The position numbers and the translations under genes were made by a program. Below, one piece after another: positions 32,987 to 43,800 of a stretch of 64,000 bases of DNA (positions are counted from its first letter, which is position 1; each line of letters opens with the position of its first letter). The DNA lies in contig JAYKKT010000076.1 in assembly GCA_036023115.1 (NCBI GenBank), forward strand, positions 806,001 to 870,000, written 5' to 3'. The notes beneath the pieces were generated by a model. It was not told where the DNA came from. It did not search any database and was given only the letters and a program-made list of their open reading frames with translations. The stretch is from Brasenia schreberi. Its lineage: Eukaryota; Streptophyta; Magnoliopsida; Nymphaeales; Cabombaceae.

Positions 32987-35857
32987 ATGTCAAAATCCAA
33001 TCCAAGTGAAGTGTCGAGCCAAGGCTCATGCGCATCAAGTTCTCACTCTAGGAGGATTTTCAAAAACAAAATAAAACTAGATGAAATCAAGGACTTGAGA
33101 AGGGAATTTGAGGCCAAAATCGATGCTCTCAGCCAAGAGGCTGAAGTAGGCGATTCGTGTTCATCAAACGGTGAACAAAGGCCTAAAAAGAAAATGGAAA
33201 AACCTCGCAAGCAAAAAGAAGCCTCCGTAATGGAAGGCAACCAATACCACGAGTCCTTCACACAAAAGGACCGTAAAGCCCTACAGCAACTGCTGAAAGG
33301 GCAAAATAAAGAGAAAAGAAGCTACGCCCTGTCTGATTTCCTTCCTATGGATTACGAAACAGACAGTGACGATGAAATACCGAACTTCCATCGGTATGAT
33401 GGCATGGGAGACCCTAGGTCTCACTTGCAGCTTTTCTCACGTCGAGCCCATAAGAAGAAAAAGGACTCGATGAAATGGGTGTATTGGTTCCCTCTATCCC
33501 TTAAAGGCACAGCTGCCAAATGGCTGGCTTCCTACGACTTAAGCCAGTTCGCTACTTTTGAAGAGTTAGCAAACTGCTTCATGCAAAGATTTGCACACAA
33601 CGTGGAAGTCACGCCAACCCTGAATACTTTAAGGGATACAAAGCAAGGCATGAACGAAGACGTACATGCCTTCATTATAAGATGGAGGTCTCTTTTAGGC
33701 CAAGTGCGAGAGCCTATATCCGAAGGATGCGCAGTAATGCTCATCCTGGATAATTTTAAAAGCGAGTTAAAAACCCTTCTCTCGCTCCACGAGATTTCAA
33801 CTTTCCATAAGTTGATCAAAAAAGCCTCCCTTTTCGAAACCAACTTGCGAAAAGGGACATACGACCACTTATGGAAAGGAAGTGCCGTTCCCAAAACACG
33901 TGTGGAAAAGCCCATCGCATATGGGCTGCCCACAACGGACAAAGGGGCAAAGCCCCATAAAATCGCCAATGTCCGGGTGGATCCAGGCATGGCGGGCACT
34001 TCTAAAAATTTTGAAAAAATAGAAAATAAGAGAGAACGCAACTTTTCAAAACCAATTGAAAAACGGGAGTACACTCCGCTGGGGCAACCTGTGTCGGAGG
34101 TCCTAGACCTCCTACTTGCCCAGGGCATGATCGAACTCCCTGAAATCCCCGAAGGAGTCACGTCCAAAGGGGGGTATTTAAACCGATTTTGCAAGTATCA
34201 TCGGCTTAAAGGCCATGATACCAAACGGTGCTTCTCCCTTCTAAATAAAATTGAGAACTTGATAGCGGAGGGCCGGCTCCAGGTCACTGCGGAATCTGAG
34301 CCACCTCAAGCTATCTTCAGGGAACCCTTTCCCAAACACGCCAGTGGCAGTGGGAAAGGAAAGGAGGTATGTACCCTCACCATTTCCAAGGAACTAGCGC
34401 AAAAACCCGAACCTGGTCGACCTGCTTGTGCGCCCATCCTTGTATTATACAAGAGGCCCGCACAAGTCGTCATTCGGGGACCATCAAAAGTGGAAACCCC
34501 GGCAAAACCAGTTTTGAAAATCCAAGGTTCTCCTCAGCTCATCCTTAGAGCCAAGTCTAGCGCAAACCCTAGGCTGGTCGTGGGGGAAGTCACTAGATCC
34601 GGGAGGATCTACCAACCCCCGCACCTTCAAGGTGCTCAAAAGGTGGTCAGTGTGCCTGGCCCCTCAAAAGCATGTATCCCTAGTGGTCTGCCAAAAGCAG
34701 ATAAGGACAAAATCATCCTAAATCCTTATGATTTCGAAAACCACCTTTCAAAGATTCCTATTCACATGTCTATCCTAGAGCTTATCAAAACCTCGCCTAG
34801 GCATAGACTTGTCTTAGAGAAAATTCTAGAAAGGGCCAAGGTTGATTCGAACATAAGTCCGGAGTCCTTGTCTGCCCAAGTGGCTTTGTTAGGAGCAAAA
34901 TCGCCCATCACCTTTTCGGAAGATGATGTAGATAGACCCTACGAAACCCATAACCAGGCCCTGCATATCGAGGTGGTTCTAAACAACCACTCTCTGGGCA
35001 GGTGCCTAGTCGATGGTGGAGGAGGGCTCAACATCCTTCCACTTCACGTGGCGTACAAAATCGGAGTCACCTTGACTTCTGTGAACCCAAGCCCCATCGT
35101 TATCACTGGATACGATGGGAATGCGTCTAGGCCTTTAGGATCCATCGAACTCCCAATGGAAACGGGAGGGATCGAACACACGGGGGTGTTCCATGTCTTG
35201 GACATTCACCCCCATTATAACCTGTTGCTGGGAAGGCCCTGGATACACAGTTTGTGCGCTGTGCCATCCACCTTCCACAAGTGTGTTAAGATCCCTTTTA
35301 GGGACCAAGTCGTAGTGATCCTAGGTGAGAGTCACCCACAACTTCAGGGGATCATAAACTCCCCTTGTTTATCAAGCTCCCAGGCCCAAGAGGCTAACCT
35401 GGGGCAAATTATGGTTGAGCCACCTCGGCTCGTGTTGAACAACCCTAGGAAGGTTGTATGTGTGAAGGGGCCGCCTAAAGCAGGCCCCCTCCCGACTCTA
35501 ATCCTCCTAGGAAAGCCCAAGCGTTCCCTATTTCCAAAACCCCTGGACAAAAGGCCCTACGAGCCTAATATGGACGATAGCATGTTCCAGGACCACGACT
35601 TATATCCCATCTTTTCAAAAAACAAAAGGTCGTGGAACATGTTATTGAACATGGGCTACACGCCCTACAAAAGTTTAGGGGCACAAAACCAGGGTCTCCT
35701 AGAGCCCATCCTTCCTAGGGCCAACCCAAGCCGATATGGGATCGGCTATACTCCCCAAATACCGCCGGAACCACCCCCTGTGACCACCTGGGTCAAGGGT
35801 GCCCCGGAGCCTGTCTTAGAAGAGACCTATGGTTTAGACCTCCTATTCCGAGTCTAA
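32987..35857 (+). CDS. Element D ORF1: gag-protease polyprotein (956 aa)
   Basis: ORF1 encodes the structural protein that forms the particle, plus the aspartic protease. I chose the ATG at 32987 (MSKSNPSEVSSQG) because the frame extends only a few codons upstream without ATG. The N-terminus is charged and polar. The retrotransposon gag domain spans about residues 160-280 (WFPLSLKGTAAKWL at about 167). A zinc knuckle of Tat/Athila style has C402, H405, H410 and C415. The protease has D676 in LVDGGGGLNILPL, where related proteases have Asp-Ser/Thr/Asn-Gly, and GRPWIH at about 747. ORF1 ends in LLFRV; 115 nt and a frame change separate it from ORF2. It is open throughout, unlike every other copy here. 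Confidence 0.95.
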   Translation: MSKSNPSEVSSQGSCASSSHSRRIFKNKIKLDEIKDLRREFEAKIDALSQEAEVGDSCSSNGEQRPKKKMEKPRKQKEASVMEGNQYHESFTQKDRKALQQLLKGQNKEKRSYALSDFLPMDYETDSDDEIPNFHRYDGMGDPRSHLQLFSRRAHKKKKDSMKWVYWFPLSLKGTAAKWLASYDLSQFATFEELANCFMQRFAHNVEVTPTLNTLRDTKQGMNEDVHAFIIRWRSLLGQVREPISEGCAVMLILDNFKSELKTLLSLHEISTFHKLIKKASLFETNLRKGTYDHLWKGSAVPKTRVEKPIAYGLPTTDKGAKPHKIANVRVDPGMAGTSKNFEKIENKRERNFSKPIEKREYTPLGQPVSEVLDLLLAQGMIELPEIPEGVTSKGGYLNRFCKYHRLKGHDTKRCFSLLNKIENLIAEGRLQVTAESEPPQAIFREPFPKHASGSGKGKEVCTLTISKELAQKPEPGRPACAPILVLYKRPAQVVIRGPSKVETPAKPVLKIQGSPQLILRAKSSANPRLVVGEVTRSGRIYQPPHLQGAQKVVSVPGPSKACIPSGLPKADKDKIILNPYDFENHLSKIPIHMSILELIKTSPRHRLVLEKILERAKVDSNISPESLSAQVALLGAKSPITFSEDDVDRPYETHNQALHIEVVLNNHSLGRCLVDGGGGLNILPLHVAYKIGVTLTSVNPSPIVITGYDGNASRPLGSIELPMETGGIEHTGVFHVLDIHPHYNLLLGRPWIHSLCAVPSTFHKCVKIPFRDQVVVILGESHPQLQGIINSPCLSSSQAQEANLGQIMVEPPRLVLNNPRKVVCVKGPPKAGPLPTLILLGKPKRSLFPKPLDKRPYEPNMDDSMFQDHDLYPIFSKNKRSWNMLLNMGYTPYKSLGAQNQGLLEPILPRANPSRYGIGYTPQIPPEPPPVTTWVKGAPEPVLEETYGLDLLFRV

Positions 35858-35878
35858 CCCATAGTGTTTTCCCTTTGT

Positions 35879-35880
35879 AG
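35879..35880 (+). promoter_or_regulatory. Candidate 3' splice site before ORF2 of D
   Basis: GTGTTTTCCCTTTGTAG ends here, 22 nt after the ORF1 stop and about 92 nt before ORF2's ATG. It is conserved in A, B and E. It could create a pol mRNA by joining to an LTR donor, or to GTATGT at 34367-34372 inside ORF1. Confidence 0.45.
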
Positions 35881-35972
35881 GTATAACGGAAGATCCCTTT
35901 TTCTAAAAAATACCAAAAACATTCGAAAACTTAAAATCCAAAAAAATCGAAAAACAAGAAAAACCAAAAACA

Positions 35973-38900
35973 ATGGAAAAGCAAAAACTCGAAAAAAGTG
36001 TGCTTTGTATAGTTCCCAAAGTTCTTGTTTTACAAAAACCCAAAAAAATCGAAAATTTGGAAAATACCAAAAAGATTTTGTACATAGCTGCTCCTGGTTT
36101 AACTTTGGCGAAAGAAAAGAATTCCGAAAGAAACGTCGTCTGCATAGCCAGACCAAAAATTTCGAAATCACTTGAAAATCCAAGTACAAAACCAGGTTAT
36201 TTTGAAAACCACGCATCAAGTTCCCTCAGGTCTAAAGTCCACGAGAATGATCGAAGCCCAGAAGTGGATCCCCTTGAGGAAGATCCCACTTCTGAGCTCC
36301 CAGAATTTCATAAAATTCTCGATTTTGAAAGACCTTCCCAATCAGTGGGAGGAGATTTCGTAGAGGTGAACCTAGGGGATGATTCCAATCCCAAAACCAT
36401 CAAAATAGGCGCATGCTTGCATGAAACTGAAAAGTTAGCATTCATTGCATTTCTACGGACCTATTTAGATGTGTTTGCATGGACGTATGAAGACATGCCG
36501 GGCATAGATCCCAGCATAGTCGAGCATCGTCTTCCCTTAGATGTAGGTGTAAAACCAATAAAGCAGAAGCTTAGGAAAATACACCCGAATGTACACACGC
36601 CAGTCAAAGAGGGTTTAGAAGATCTGCTAAAAGCCGGATTTATAAAACCCATTGCGTATTCTGATTGGTTGTCAAATATCGTTGTAGTTCGAAAAACCAA
36701 TGGGAAAATTCGAATATGCATCGATTTCAGAAACCTGAATAAAGCCACTCCAAAGGATAATTATCCTTTACCAAACATAGATTTGATAGTCGATAGTACT
36801 GCAAATCATGAAATGTTTTCATTTATGGATGGCTATTCAGGCTATAATCAAATCAAACTAAGCCCACGAGATCAGGGTAAGACCGCCTTCACAACCCCAT
36901 GGGGCACGTACTGCTATACAGTCATGCCCTTTGGTTTGAAAAATGCCGGCGCAACATACCAACGAGCCATGAACACGATCTTCCATGATCAAATTCACGA
37001 GCTTGTAGAAGTGTATGTAGATGATCTCTTGGCAAAATCCAAAACCCGATGCACCCATATCGAATGTTTACAAAAGATTTTCGAAAGGCTTAGGCTTTAC
37101 AAAGTAAAGCTAAACCCTCAAAAATGTGTGTTCGGGGTAGAATCAGGAAAGCTTCTAGGCTTTATGGTGAGCCAAAGGGGAATAGAAGTCGACCCCTCTA
37201 AGTGTCGAGCCATCATAGACATGGCTCCACCCTCCAATCTCACCCAAGTCCGTAGCCTCCAGGGTCGATTACAATCTGTGCGCCGATTCATATCGAATCT
37301 GGCAACTAGATGCGAACCCTTCAACAAACTATTGAGGAAGGGTACGAAATTCTTATGGGATGACGAATGCCAAAAGTCCTTCGAGAGACTAAAGGCATAC
37401 TTGGTTAATCCCCCCGTTTTGAATCCTCCAAAGCAAGGAAAACCGCTTTTATTATACATCTCCGTGCATGAAAACGCTTTAGGAGCCCTGTTGGCTCAAT
37501 ACGAGGATGACACCCATAAGGAGTATGCCATCTACTATATTTCGAAAACTCTCTTGGCTTATGAACGAAATTATCAAGCCATGGAGAAGACGTGCTTGGC
37601 CCTAGTCTGGGCCTGCCAGAAATTCAGACACTACTTCCTAGATCATGAGATCTGGATAGTGTCCAAGCTTGATCCAATCAAGCACTTGTTCGAAAAACCC
37701 ATTCTCACAGGTAGATTGGGCAAATGGCAACTCCTTCTAATGGAGTATGATCTAAAATACCACCACCAGATCTCCGTTAAGGGGCAAGCCCTAGCAGATT
37801 ACGTGGCTGACTTCCCCTTGGAGGACGCATATCCCACTCTTGTCGAAATGCCTGATGAAGGCATATTGCAAAACCATTTTCAGAACCACATTTTGGCAAA
37901 TTCTTTTGAAAACCAAGTGTGGACGATGCACTTCGACGGGGCACGAAACCAACGAGGGGCTGGTGCCGGGATCATCCTAATCTCCCCTGAAAAGGGCGAG
38001 ATTCCCATAGCGGTCCGCTTAGATTTCGAATGTTCCAACAACGTAGCTGAGTATGAAGCACTCATACAAGGCTTAAGGATTTCGAAAACTCTAGGGGCAT
38101 CATGCATCGAGGTCTTTGGAGATTCGCTCCTTGTCATAAATCAGGTTTTAAAAATTTGGCAAGTACGTAATGAGAAACTACTTCCGTATCACAAGTTGGC
38201 CACTCGATTGGTCCAATCCTTCCAGTCGTGTAAGCTCACACACGTGGGAAGAGAGGACAATGGCATCGCCGATGCCCTCTCTTCCTTGGGTTCAGCCCTG
38301 AAGGTCGATCCCATTTCAGGGACCAGATCTTTGGAAATATGGCATGCGCCCCATCCATCCACACACGACTTGGATATTTGCCAAAACAACCCAGAGTCTA
38401 TTGAAAAACCCTGGTTCTATGACATAAAACAATTTTTAGAAAATGGGGGATTCACCGAGGATGCCACATCCAAAGATAGGGCATTCATTCGTAAGATTTC
38501 GACCCGATACACCATTCTGGGTGGGGTCTTATACAAAAAGAGTTTTACCGGCATTCTGCTTAGATGTATCGACCTAGAGGAGGCTAGGATAGTGATGCAC
38601 GAGTTCCACGATGGAGAATGTGGAGGTCATGTTAATGCCAACATGATGGCGATGAAAATACTTAGAGGGGGTTATTTTTGGTCCACCCTGAAAAGGGATT
38701 GTCACGATCATGTTAGGAAGTGTCATCCATGTCAAGTGCATGGGCACGCCATTCATATCCCTTCATCAGCATTGCATTCCGTGGTCAGCCCCTGGCCATT
38801 TACCATGTGGGCGTTTGACATTGTAGGCCCCATATTTCCAAAGGCCTCGAATGGGCATCGTTTTATTTTAGCAGCCACGGAGTATTTCTCCAAATGGGTG

Positions 38901-39659
38901 GAAGCCATTTCCCTAACAAATGTAATGGGGCAACATGTGGTGGCTTTCATCCGGAGGAATATCTTGGCTCGATTTGGGGTTCCACGAGACCTTGTGTCTG
39001 ATAATGGTACCCCATTCAAGAACGAGCGGATGGTTAAGTTGTGCAACACGTATGGCATAACTCACCACTTCTCCTCGCCCTACTACCCTCAAGGCAACGG
39101 CCAAGCCGAAGCCACAAACAAGACTCTCATTGGTATCATTGAGAAAACCTTAGAGAAGGGTAGGAGGTGGCATGAGAAGCTGGATGAAGCTTTATGGGCT
39201 TATAGGACTTCCATCCGGACTCCCACGAATGCCACACCATTCGAATTGGTCTATGGCACAGACGCCATTCTTCCCATTCATACCCAACTGCATTCATTCC
39301 ATACATCCATTGCACTCGACCTCCCCCTAGAGACGCTTCAGCATGCTAGGATGGCCGAACTAGATTTGCTAGATGAGAGGCGACTCCTTGCCATGGATCA
39401 TGCTCGTGCATACCGGCAAAGGATAGCCCGACATTATAGCAGACACATGAGACCTCGCCACTTTGAAGTGGGAGATCTGGTCTTGAAAACCATCCACCAT
39501 CGTGGCCCACACCCCCTAGGCAAGTGGCGCCCCAACTGGGATGGACCCTATGTTGTGCGAGCAACCACTACGAACAATTCGTATTGGTTGATCGATGTAG
39601 AAGGTAAGAATTTAGCGGATCCTATCAATATTCAATACTTAAAGAAGTATTATGTGTAG
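35973..39659 (+). CDS. Element D ORF2: pol polyprotein (RT, two RNase H domains, integrase; 1228 aa)
   Basis: It copies the element's RNA into DNA and integrates it. Reverse transcriptase has Asp286 in FMDGYSGYNQ and YVDD at 348-351. A gypsy-type RNase H follows (about 490-620), but where the first catalytic Asp is expected it reads LYISVHENALGALL, so this domain is probably only structural. A second RNase H is intact: D655 (HFDGAR), E693 (NNVAEYEAL), D717 (FGDSLL), D767 (IADALSS). Integrase has a zinc finger (H879, H886, C917, C920), the catalytic triad D949, D1010, E1046 with 35 residues between the last two, and a GPY module near 1190. Two RNase H domains define the Tat lineage. The start MEKQKLEKS is the first ATG of the open frame and is shared with E. 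Confidence 0.96.
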   Translation: MEKQKLEKSVLCIVPKVLVLQKPKKIENLENTKKILYIAAPGLTLAKEKNSERNVVCIARPKISKSLENPSTKPGYFENHASSSLRSKVHENDRSPEVDPLEEDPTSELPEFHKILDFERPSQSVGGDFVEVNLGDDSNPKTIKIGACLHETEKLAFIAFLRTYLDVFAWTYEDMPGIDPSIVEHRLPLDVGVKPIKQKLRKIHPNVHTPVKEGLEDLLKAGFIKPIAYSDWLSNIVVVRKTNGKIRICIDFRNLNKATPKDNYPLPNIDLIVDSTANHEMFSFMDGYSGYNQIKLSPRDQGKTAFTTPWGTYCYTVMPFGLKNAGATYQRAMNTIFHDQIHELVEVYVDDLLAKSKTRCTHIECLQKIFERLRLYKVKLNPQKCVFGVESGKLLGFMVSQRGIEVDPSKCRAIIDMAPPSNLTQVRSLQGRLQSVRRFISNLATRCEPFNKLLRKGTKFLWDDECQKSFERLKAYLVNPPVLNPPKQGKPLLLYISVHENALGALLAQYEDDTHKEYAIYYISKTLLAYERNYQAMEKTCLALVWACQKFRHYFLDHEIWIVSKLDPIKHLFEKPILTGRLGKWQLLLMEYDLKYHHQISVKGQALADYVADFPLEDAYPTLVEMPDEGILQNHFQNHILANSFENQVWTMHFDGARNQRGAGAGIILISPEKGEIPIAVRLDFECSNNVAEYEALIQGLRISKTLGASCIEVFGDSLLVINQVLKIWQVRNEKLLPYHKLATRLVQSFQSCKLTHVGREDNGIADALSSLGSALKVDPISGTRSLEIWHAPHPSTHDLDICQNNPESIEKPWFYDIKQFLENGGFTEDATSKDRAFIRKISTRYTILGGVLYKKSFTGILLRCIDLEEARIVMHEFHDGECGGHVNANMMAMKILRGGYFWSTLKRDCHDHVRKCHPCQVHGHAIHIPSSALHSVVSPWPFTMWAFDIVGPIFPKASNGHRFILAATEYFSKWVEAISLTNVMGQHVVAFIRRNILARFGVPRDLVSDNGTPFKNERMVKLCNTYGITHHFSSPYYPQGNGQAEATNKTLIGIIEKTLEKGRRWHEKLDEALWAYRTSIRTPTNATPFELVYGTDAILPIHTQLHSFHTSIALDLPLETLQHARMAELDLLDERRLLAMDHARAYRQRIARHYSRHMRPRHFEVGDLVLKTIHHRGPHPLGKWRPNWDGPYVVRATTTNNSYWLIDVEGKNLADPINIQYLKKYYV

Positions 39660-40836
39660 GATCTGGATTAAATTCCAGTTTTTCGAAAATTTTATAGGGA
39701 TAGCTGCCCTGAGACATGTGAATAAGGTGCAAAGGCGAACTCGTGTGACCCTGAGTGAGAGAATTCGCACTTGTGAAAGAGTGGAGTTTTCAAAATCGTG
39801 GTTGCATTTCAAAATCCTTTGTTTTACAAAGAAAGGCCTAGTTCAACATAGCAAGATACTTGCAAGTAGTACGTGCTATTTTTAAATAGGCTGATCTGGA
39901 ATGGATCGAGTGTAGGCTTGGGATAAGTCCTCCCCTCTTCTTTTCTCCTTCCAAAAGGAAAACAAAAGGAAAACAAAGGCCCAAATCAAAAGGGAATTTC
40001 CCATTTAAAGCCTCTTTCCAAAAGAAAGAAACCAGACTTGAAAAAGAAAAATCGATTCTCTTATAAAAAGAGGGATTAAAGAAAAAATACTCCCAAAGGG
40101 AGACCCTCTATGGAAAAAAGGAAAAAGAGGCCAAAAAGCTCAAAAAGAGCAGTTTTCCGCCTTCTATGCCTTAAACCACGGGACGCTTCAGAAGGGACCG
40201 TGGTATCTCTTTCCCATCCCTGGCTTATCCCAAGCTAAAGCATGGTTCATTTCGAGGAATCCTAAAGTAAAAATAGGATTTACTTACTTGAATTTCATCT
40301 TGTTTGAGGATTCGACGTTTCGAGTAAAACATAGGAATTTGAAATGAAGCTTGTTTTCTTATAAAATCTCCGCTAGATAAGCAAGTGTTAAGACTCAAAC
40401 AAGGGTAAGCACGAAGAGCTCGAGATCCTTAGGATCGAGGCTCAAGACAGTTGTCCCTTTTGTAAATAGCTTTTTGTTTTAAAAACCGAACATCGAACAG
40501 CATAGGGTTTTTTGCTCACTTGGAGCAGTAGGCCTTGTAAGTCTCTAGAGTTCGACCACATCTGGTCTCTGGGAGGTCGCCACTCTTGACACCACACCCA
40601 TGTCATCTGCATTCCACGCATGGTACTTGCATGAACATGATCCCATTTAGGACCAGATTCCATAAGTAAACCCTTTGGCGTGATATCTCCTCCTACCAGA
40701 GTTTGTAAAATTGAGATTTTGTTAAAATGGGACGATCCCATATTTTTCGTGGCTAGATCTAGGGAGACATTAAAAGGGGTGTTTGTCATCTTTGCCCTTA
40801 TCCAAATCGATTTGGACAAGGCCAAAGAGGGGCATC
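39660..40836 (+). other. Element D 3' untranslated region with polypurine tract
   Basis: It is 1177 bp. Contents: the palindrome ACTTGCAAGT (39858-39867), an A/G-rich stretch with GCTCAAAAAGAGC (about 40138-40150), an antisense open frame discussed separately, the perfect palindrome TCCAAATCGATTTGGA (40801-40816) and the polypurine tract AAAGAGGGG (40824-40832) four nt before the 3' LTR. No supported gene. Confidence 0.8.
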
Positions 40837-43800
40837 TGTAAACACCCCGAAATCCCACGAATTCCTTAAACGAATCTGGTTTTATACAAGCAGCCCCAAA
40901 GGGCCATTTTTGAGTTTGGAAACCCAGGAGCCTTCCAAACAACCCTGTATATATGTTTTAAACTTTATCTTTCAAAAACATATGATATAGCTTTTGAAAA
41001 CCCTTTTTAGAACCTGTTTTGAAACCCCGAAACGGCTTGGCCCGATCAAGACAGGACCAGGAGAGCCAAGAAGAGCCCGGAACCGGAGCACCTGTCGAGC
41101 CCGGCACAGCATCTCTTGTATCTGATTCACACCCCAGGATCTCGAACGTCCAAGACCCTGTTCTTATCAAAAAAGCATTTGAAGTCATCTCCGGAAGGCA
41201 GAAACGGAGGCGGACGACTATGTTGGCGAAGACCCAACGCAGACGGAGTACTGATGCTATCAGGCCCCGCACGAATCGTCCGTTTCGAACCCAGCTCGAA
41301 GGAGTCAGAGTTCAGTTTGGATTGGATCTGGACCATATATATCCAGATTCCAATCCAAACCCATATGTGGACTTGGATTTGGATTTGGATCCAGAGATCC
41401 AATCCAATATCCATATCCATGGCCCACATCACCTTCTCATAAATGGAGGTGGGGCCCACTTGAAATTCACGTGGGATATTGGGCATGAGAGAGAGTGGGA
41501 GTGATAAATATCAAGAGTGTTGTATTAAGCTTGACTTGTGTGTCAAGTTTGGGGTTTAATCTTGTGGTTTAGCCTAATTGAGTGGGTTTAAGCTTGTAAT
41601 TAGCTAAAACCTAACCTAGGGCTGCACCAACATGGGGTGATCAAGGTCTATGGGCCATGCTAAGGGAGCTCCTTCACCTAAACTTAACCCAAAATGCCTA
41701 AACCTAGCCTAAACCCCTAATCCACCCCTAATCTGAACCTAATCACCTAACCCACTTCCCTAATCCCGGCCTAATCCCGACCTAATCACCTAACCCACTC
41801 CCCTAATCCTTCCCTAAACCTAGATTAATTTCCCTAATCCTAGCCTAAACCTAGCCTAAACCACCTAACCTAGCTCACTAAACCTCACCCTAAAACCCAA
41901 CCACCTAACCTAGCCCTAAACCACCCTTAGCCCACGATTTTTCCAAACCCCTAGTTTTAAAATATCTGGCCCAACCCCATCCAGCCCACCTTATCTACAT
42001 ACTATCCTACCTAAACCACCTAACCACTACCCACAACCCAGCCCTAACCGACCTACCCATCCCCTATTTAAACCCCCCCCATTGTGGGCGGGTGAAAAAA
42101 GGGGGAACCACTCCACCACCCAGCCGGGCCCTCTTCCTCTCCCATCTCTCACCCGTCTTCCCAGCAGCTCCAGCCCCACCAGCCGCCACCTGCTCCGCCA
42201 CTCTCCCTCCTCCATCCACCATCACTGCCCCACCAGCCGGACGCCACCACCTCACTCAGCCGGGCCCTCTCCTTCTCCCATCTTCCACCAGCCGACAGCC
42301 ACCTTTGCCGCCACTCCTTCCCATTCGGTAAGTCCCCCTAACTCCCTCAAAACCACTCTCTACCACCTCTCCACTCTTAGCCACCTATCTTCCCCTTAGC
42401 TCAGCCTCTTTGCCGCCACCATCTAAGCCTAGCCGAACCGAGGATAACCCAAGTGGCTGGCCACTGCTCAGCCACCATCTCCCATTCGGCCGAACCCTCC
42501 TAGGTGTCCTATTTGGCCTTCCCCCTAGCTCACCTTCTAGGTCCAGTTTCCCTAAGTCCCTAACTTCACTAGTGACCCTAAGACCCACTTAGTCAGCCAC
42601 TCTAAACTCCCTACTTGGAGGCGCCGCCCACTTGCCACCGGTCCCCTTCGAGGCGTCCATCCCACGCCCATTTGCAGCCGGCCAGCACTCTTGGTTACAT
42701 ACCTTAGCGGAGCTCCCGTTTGCAGCCCAAAGCCAAGGCCACGCTCAAGCAAGACCTCTACGGACCAGCTACTTGTAAGTTTCTAAACTCGGTCTTTAGT
42801 CATACGCTTGCTTGAAATTCAATTTGATACGGGGTTGTAATAACGGAGCCTAGTCTCCTCCCGCTTGTAATAACGTGGCTTGGCACAACCACACACGTGC
42901 ACTCTCTTAGTCGTGCACCACTTTGAACACACACGGGCCTAATCAGCCCCTAATATATAGGTATACGTATATATTTCATTTCCGAAGGGTTTTGTTTAAG
43001 TTGGGTGTGTTGTCTTTCAATTTAAACACTCTCACACACATTGAGCTTTCGCTCTTATTTGAAAGACCCAAGTAAGGGCCGACCTATACTATTGGGGTTT
43101 CATTTCTTGTCGTGTGAGTAAGTCTTTCAATTCGAGCACTTTCACACACATTGAGCCTTCGCTCTTACTCCCAAGACCTTAGTAAAGGCCTTATTGCAGT
43201 TATATTTGGGTTTCATTTATGTCGTGTGTGTAGTACTTCAATTCAAGCACTCTCACACACATTGAGCCTTCGCTCTTACTCCCAAGACCTTAGTAAAGGC
43301 CTTATTGCAGTTATATTTGGGTTTCATTTATGTCGTGTGTGTAGTACTTCAATTCAAGCACTCTCACACACATTGAGCCTTCGCTCTTACTCCCAAGACC
43401 TTAGTCAAGGCCATACTGCAATTTATATTTGGGTTTAATTTCATGTCGTGTGTGTAAGTCTTTCAATTCAAACACGCACCCACATTGAGCCTTCGCTCTT
43501 ATTTGCAAGACCCGAGTAAGGGCTCATATACATAAGATATATACATATCTCCCTTCGGTTATTTCCCTTCGGTTATTTCCCTTCGGTTATTTCCCTTCTG
43601 TTATTTCCCTTCAGCATTGTCTTTACATTTCGGGTTTTCCCTTTGGAGTAGCGTGAGTTTGCATTGCATCTACGCCATACCACGAGGTAGGACGCATATT
43701 GCATCGAAGCAACCCCCGCTCGAATTCGCCCATGTAGTGGAGTGTTCATAACACACAAACTAGGCGACCCAAAAAGGGATAAAAGAAAAGACTTAGGCAC

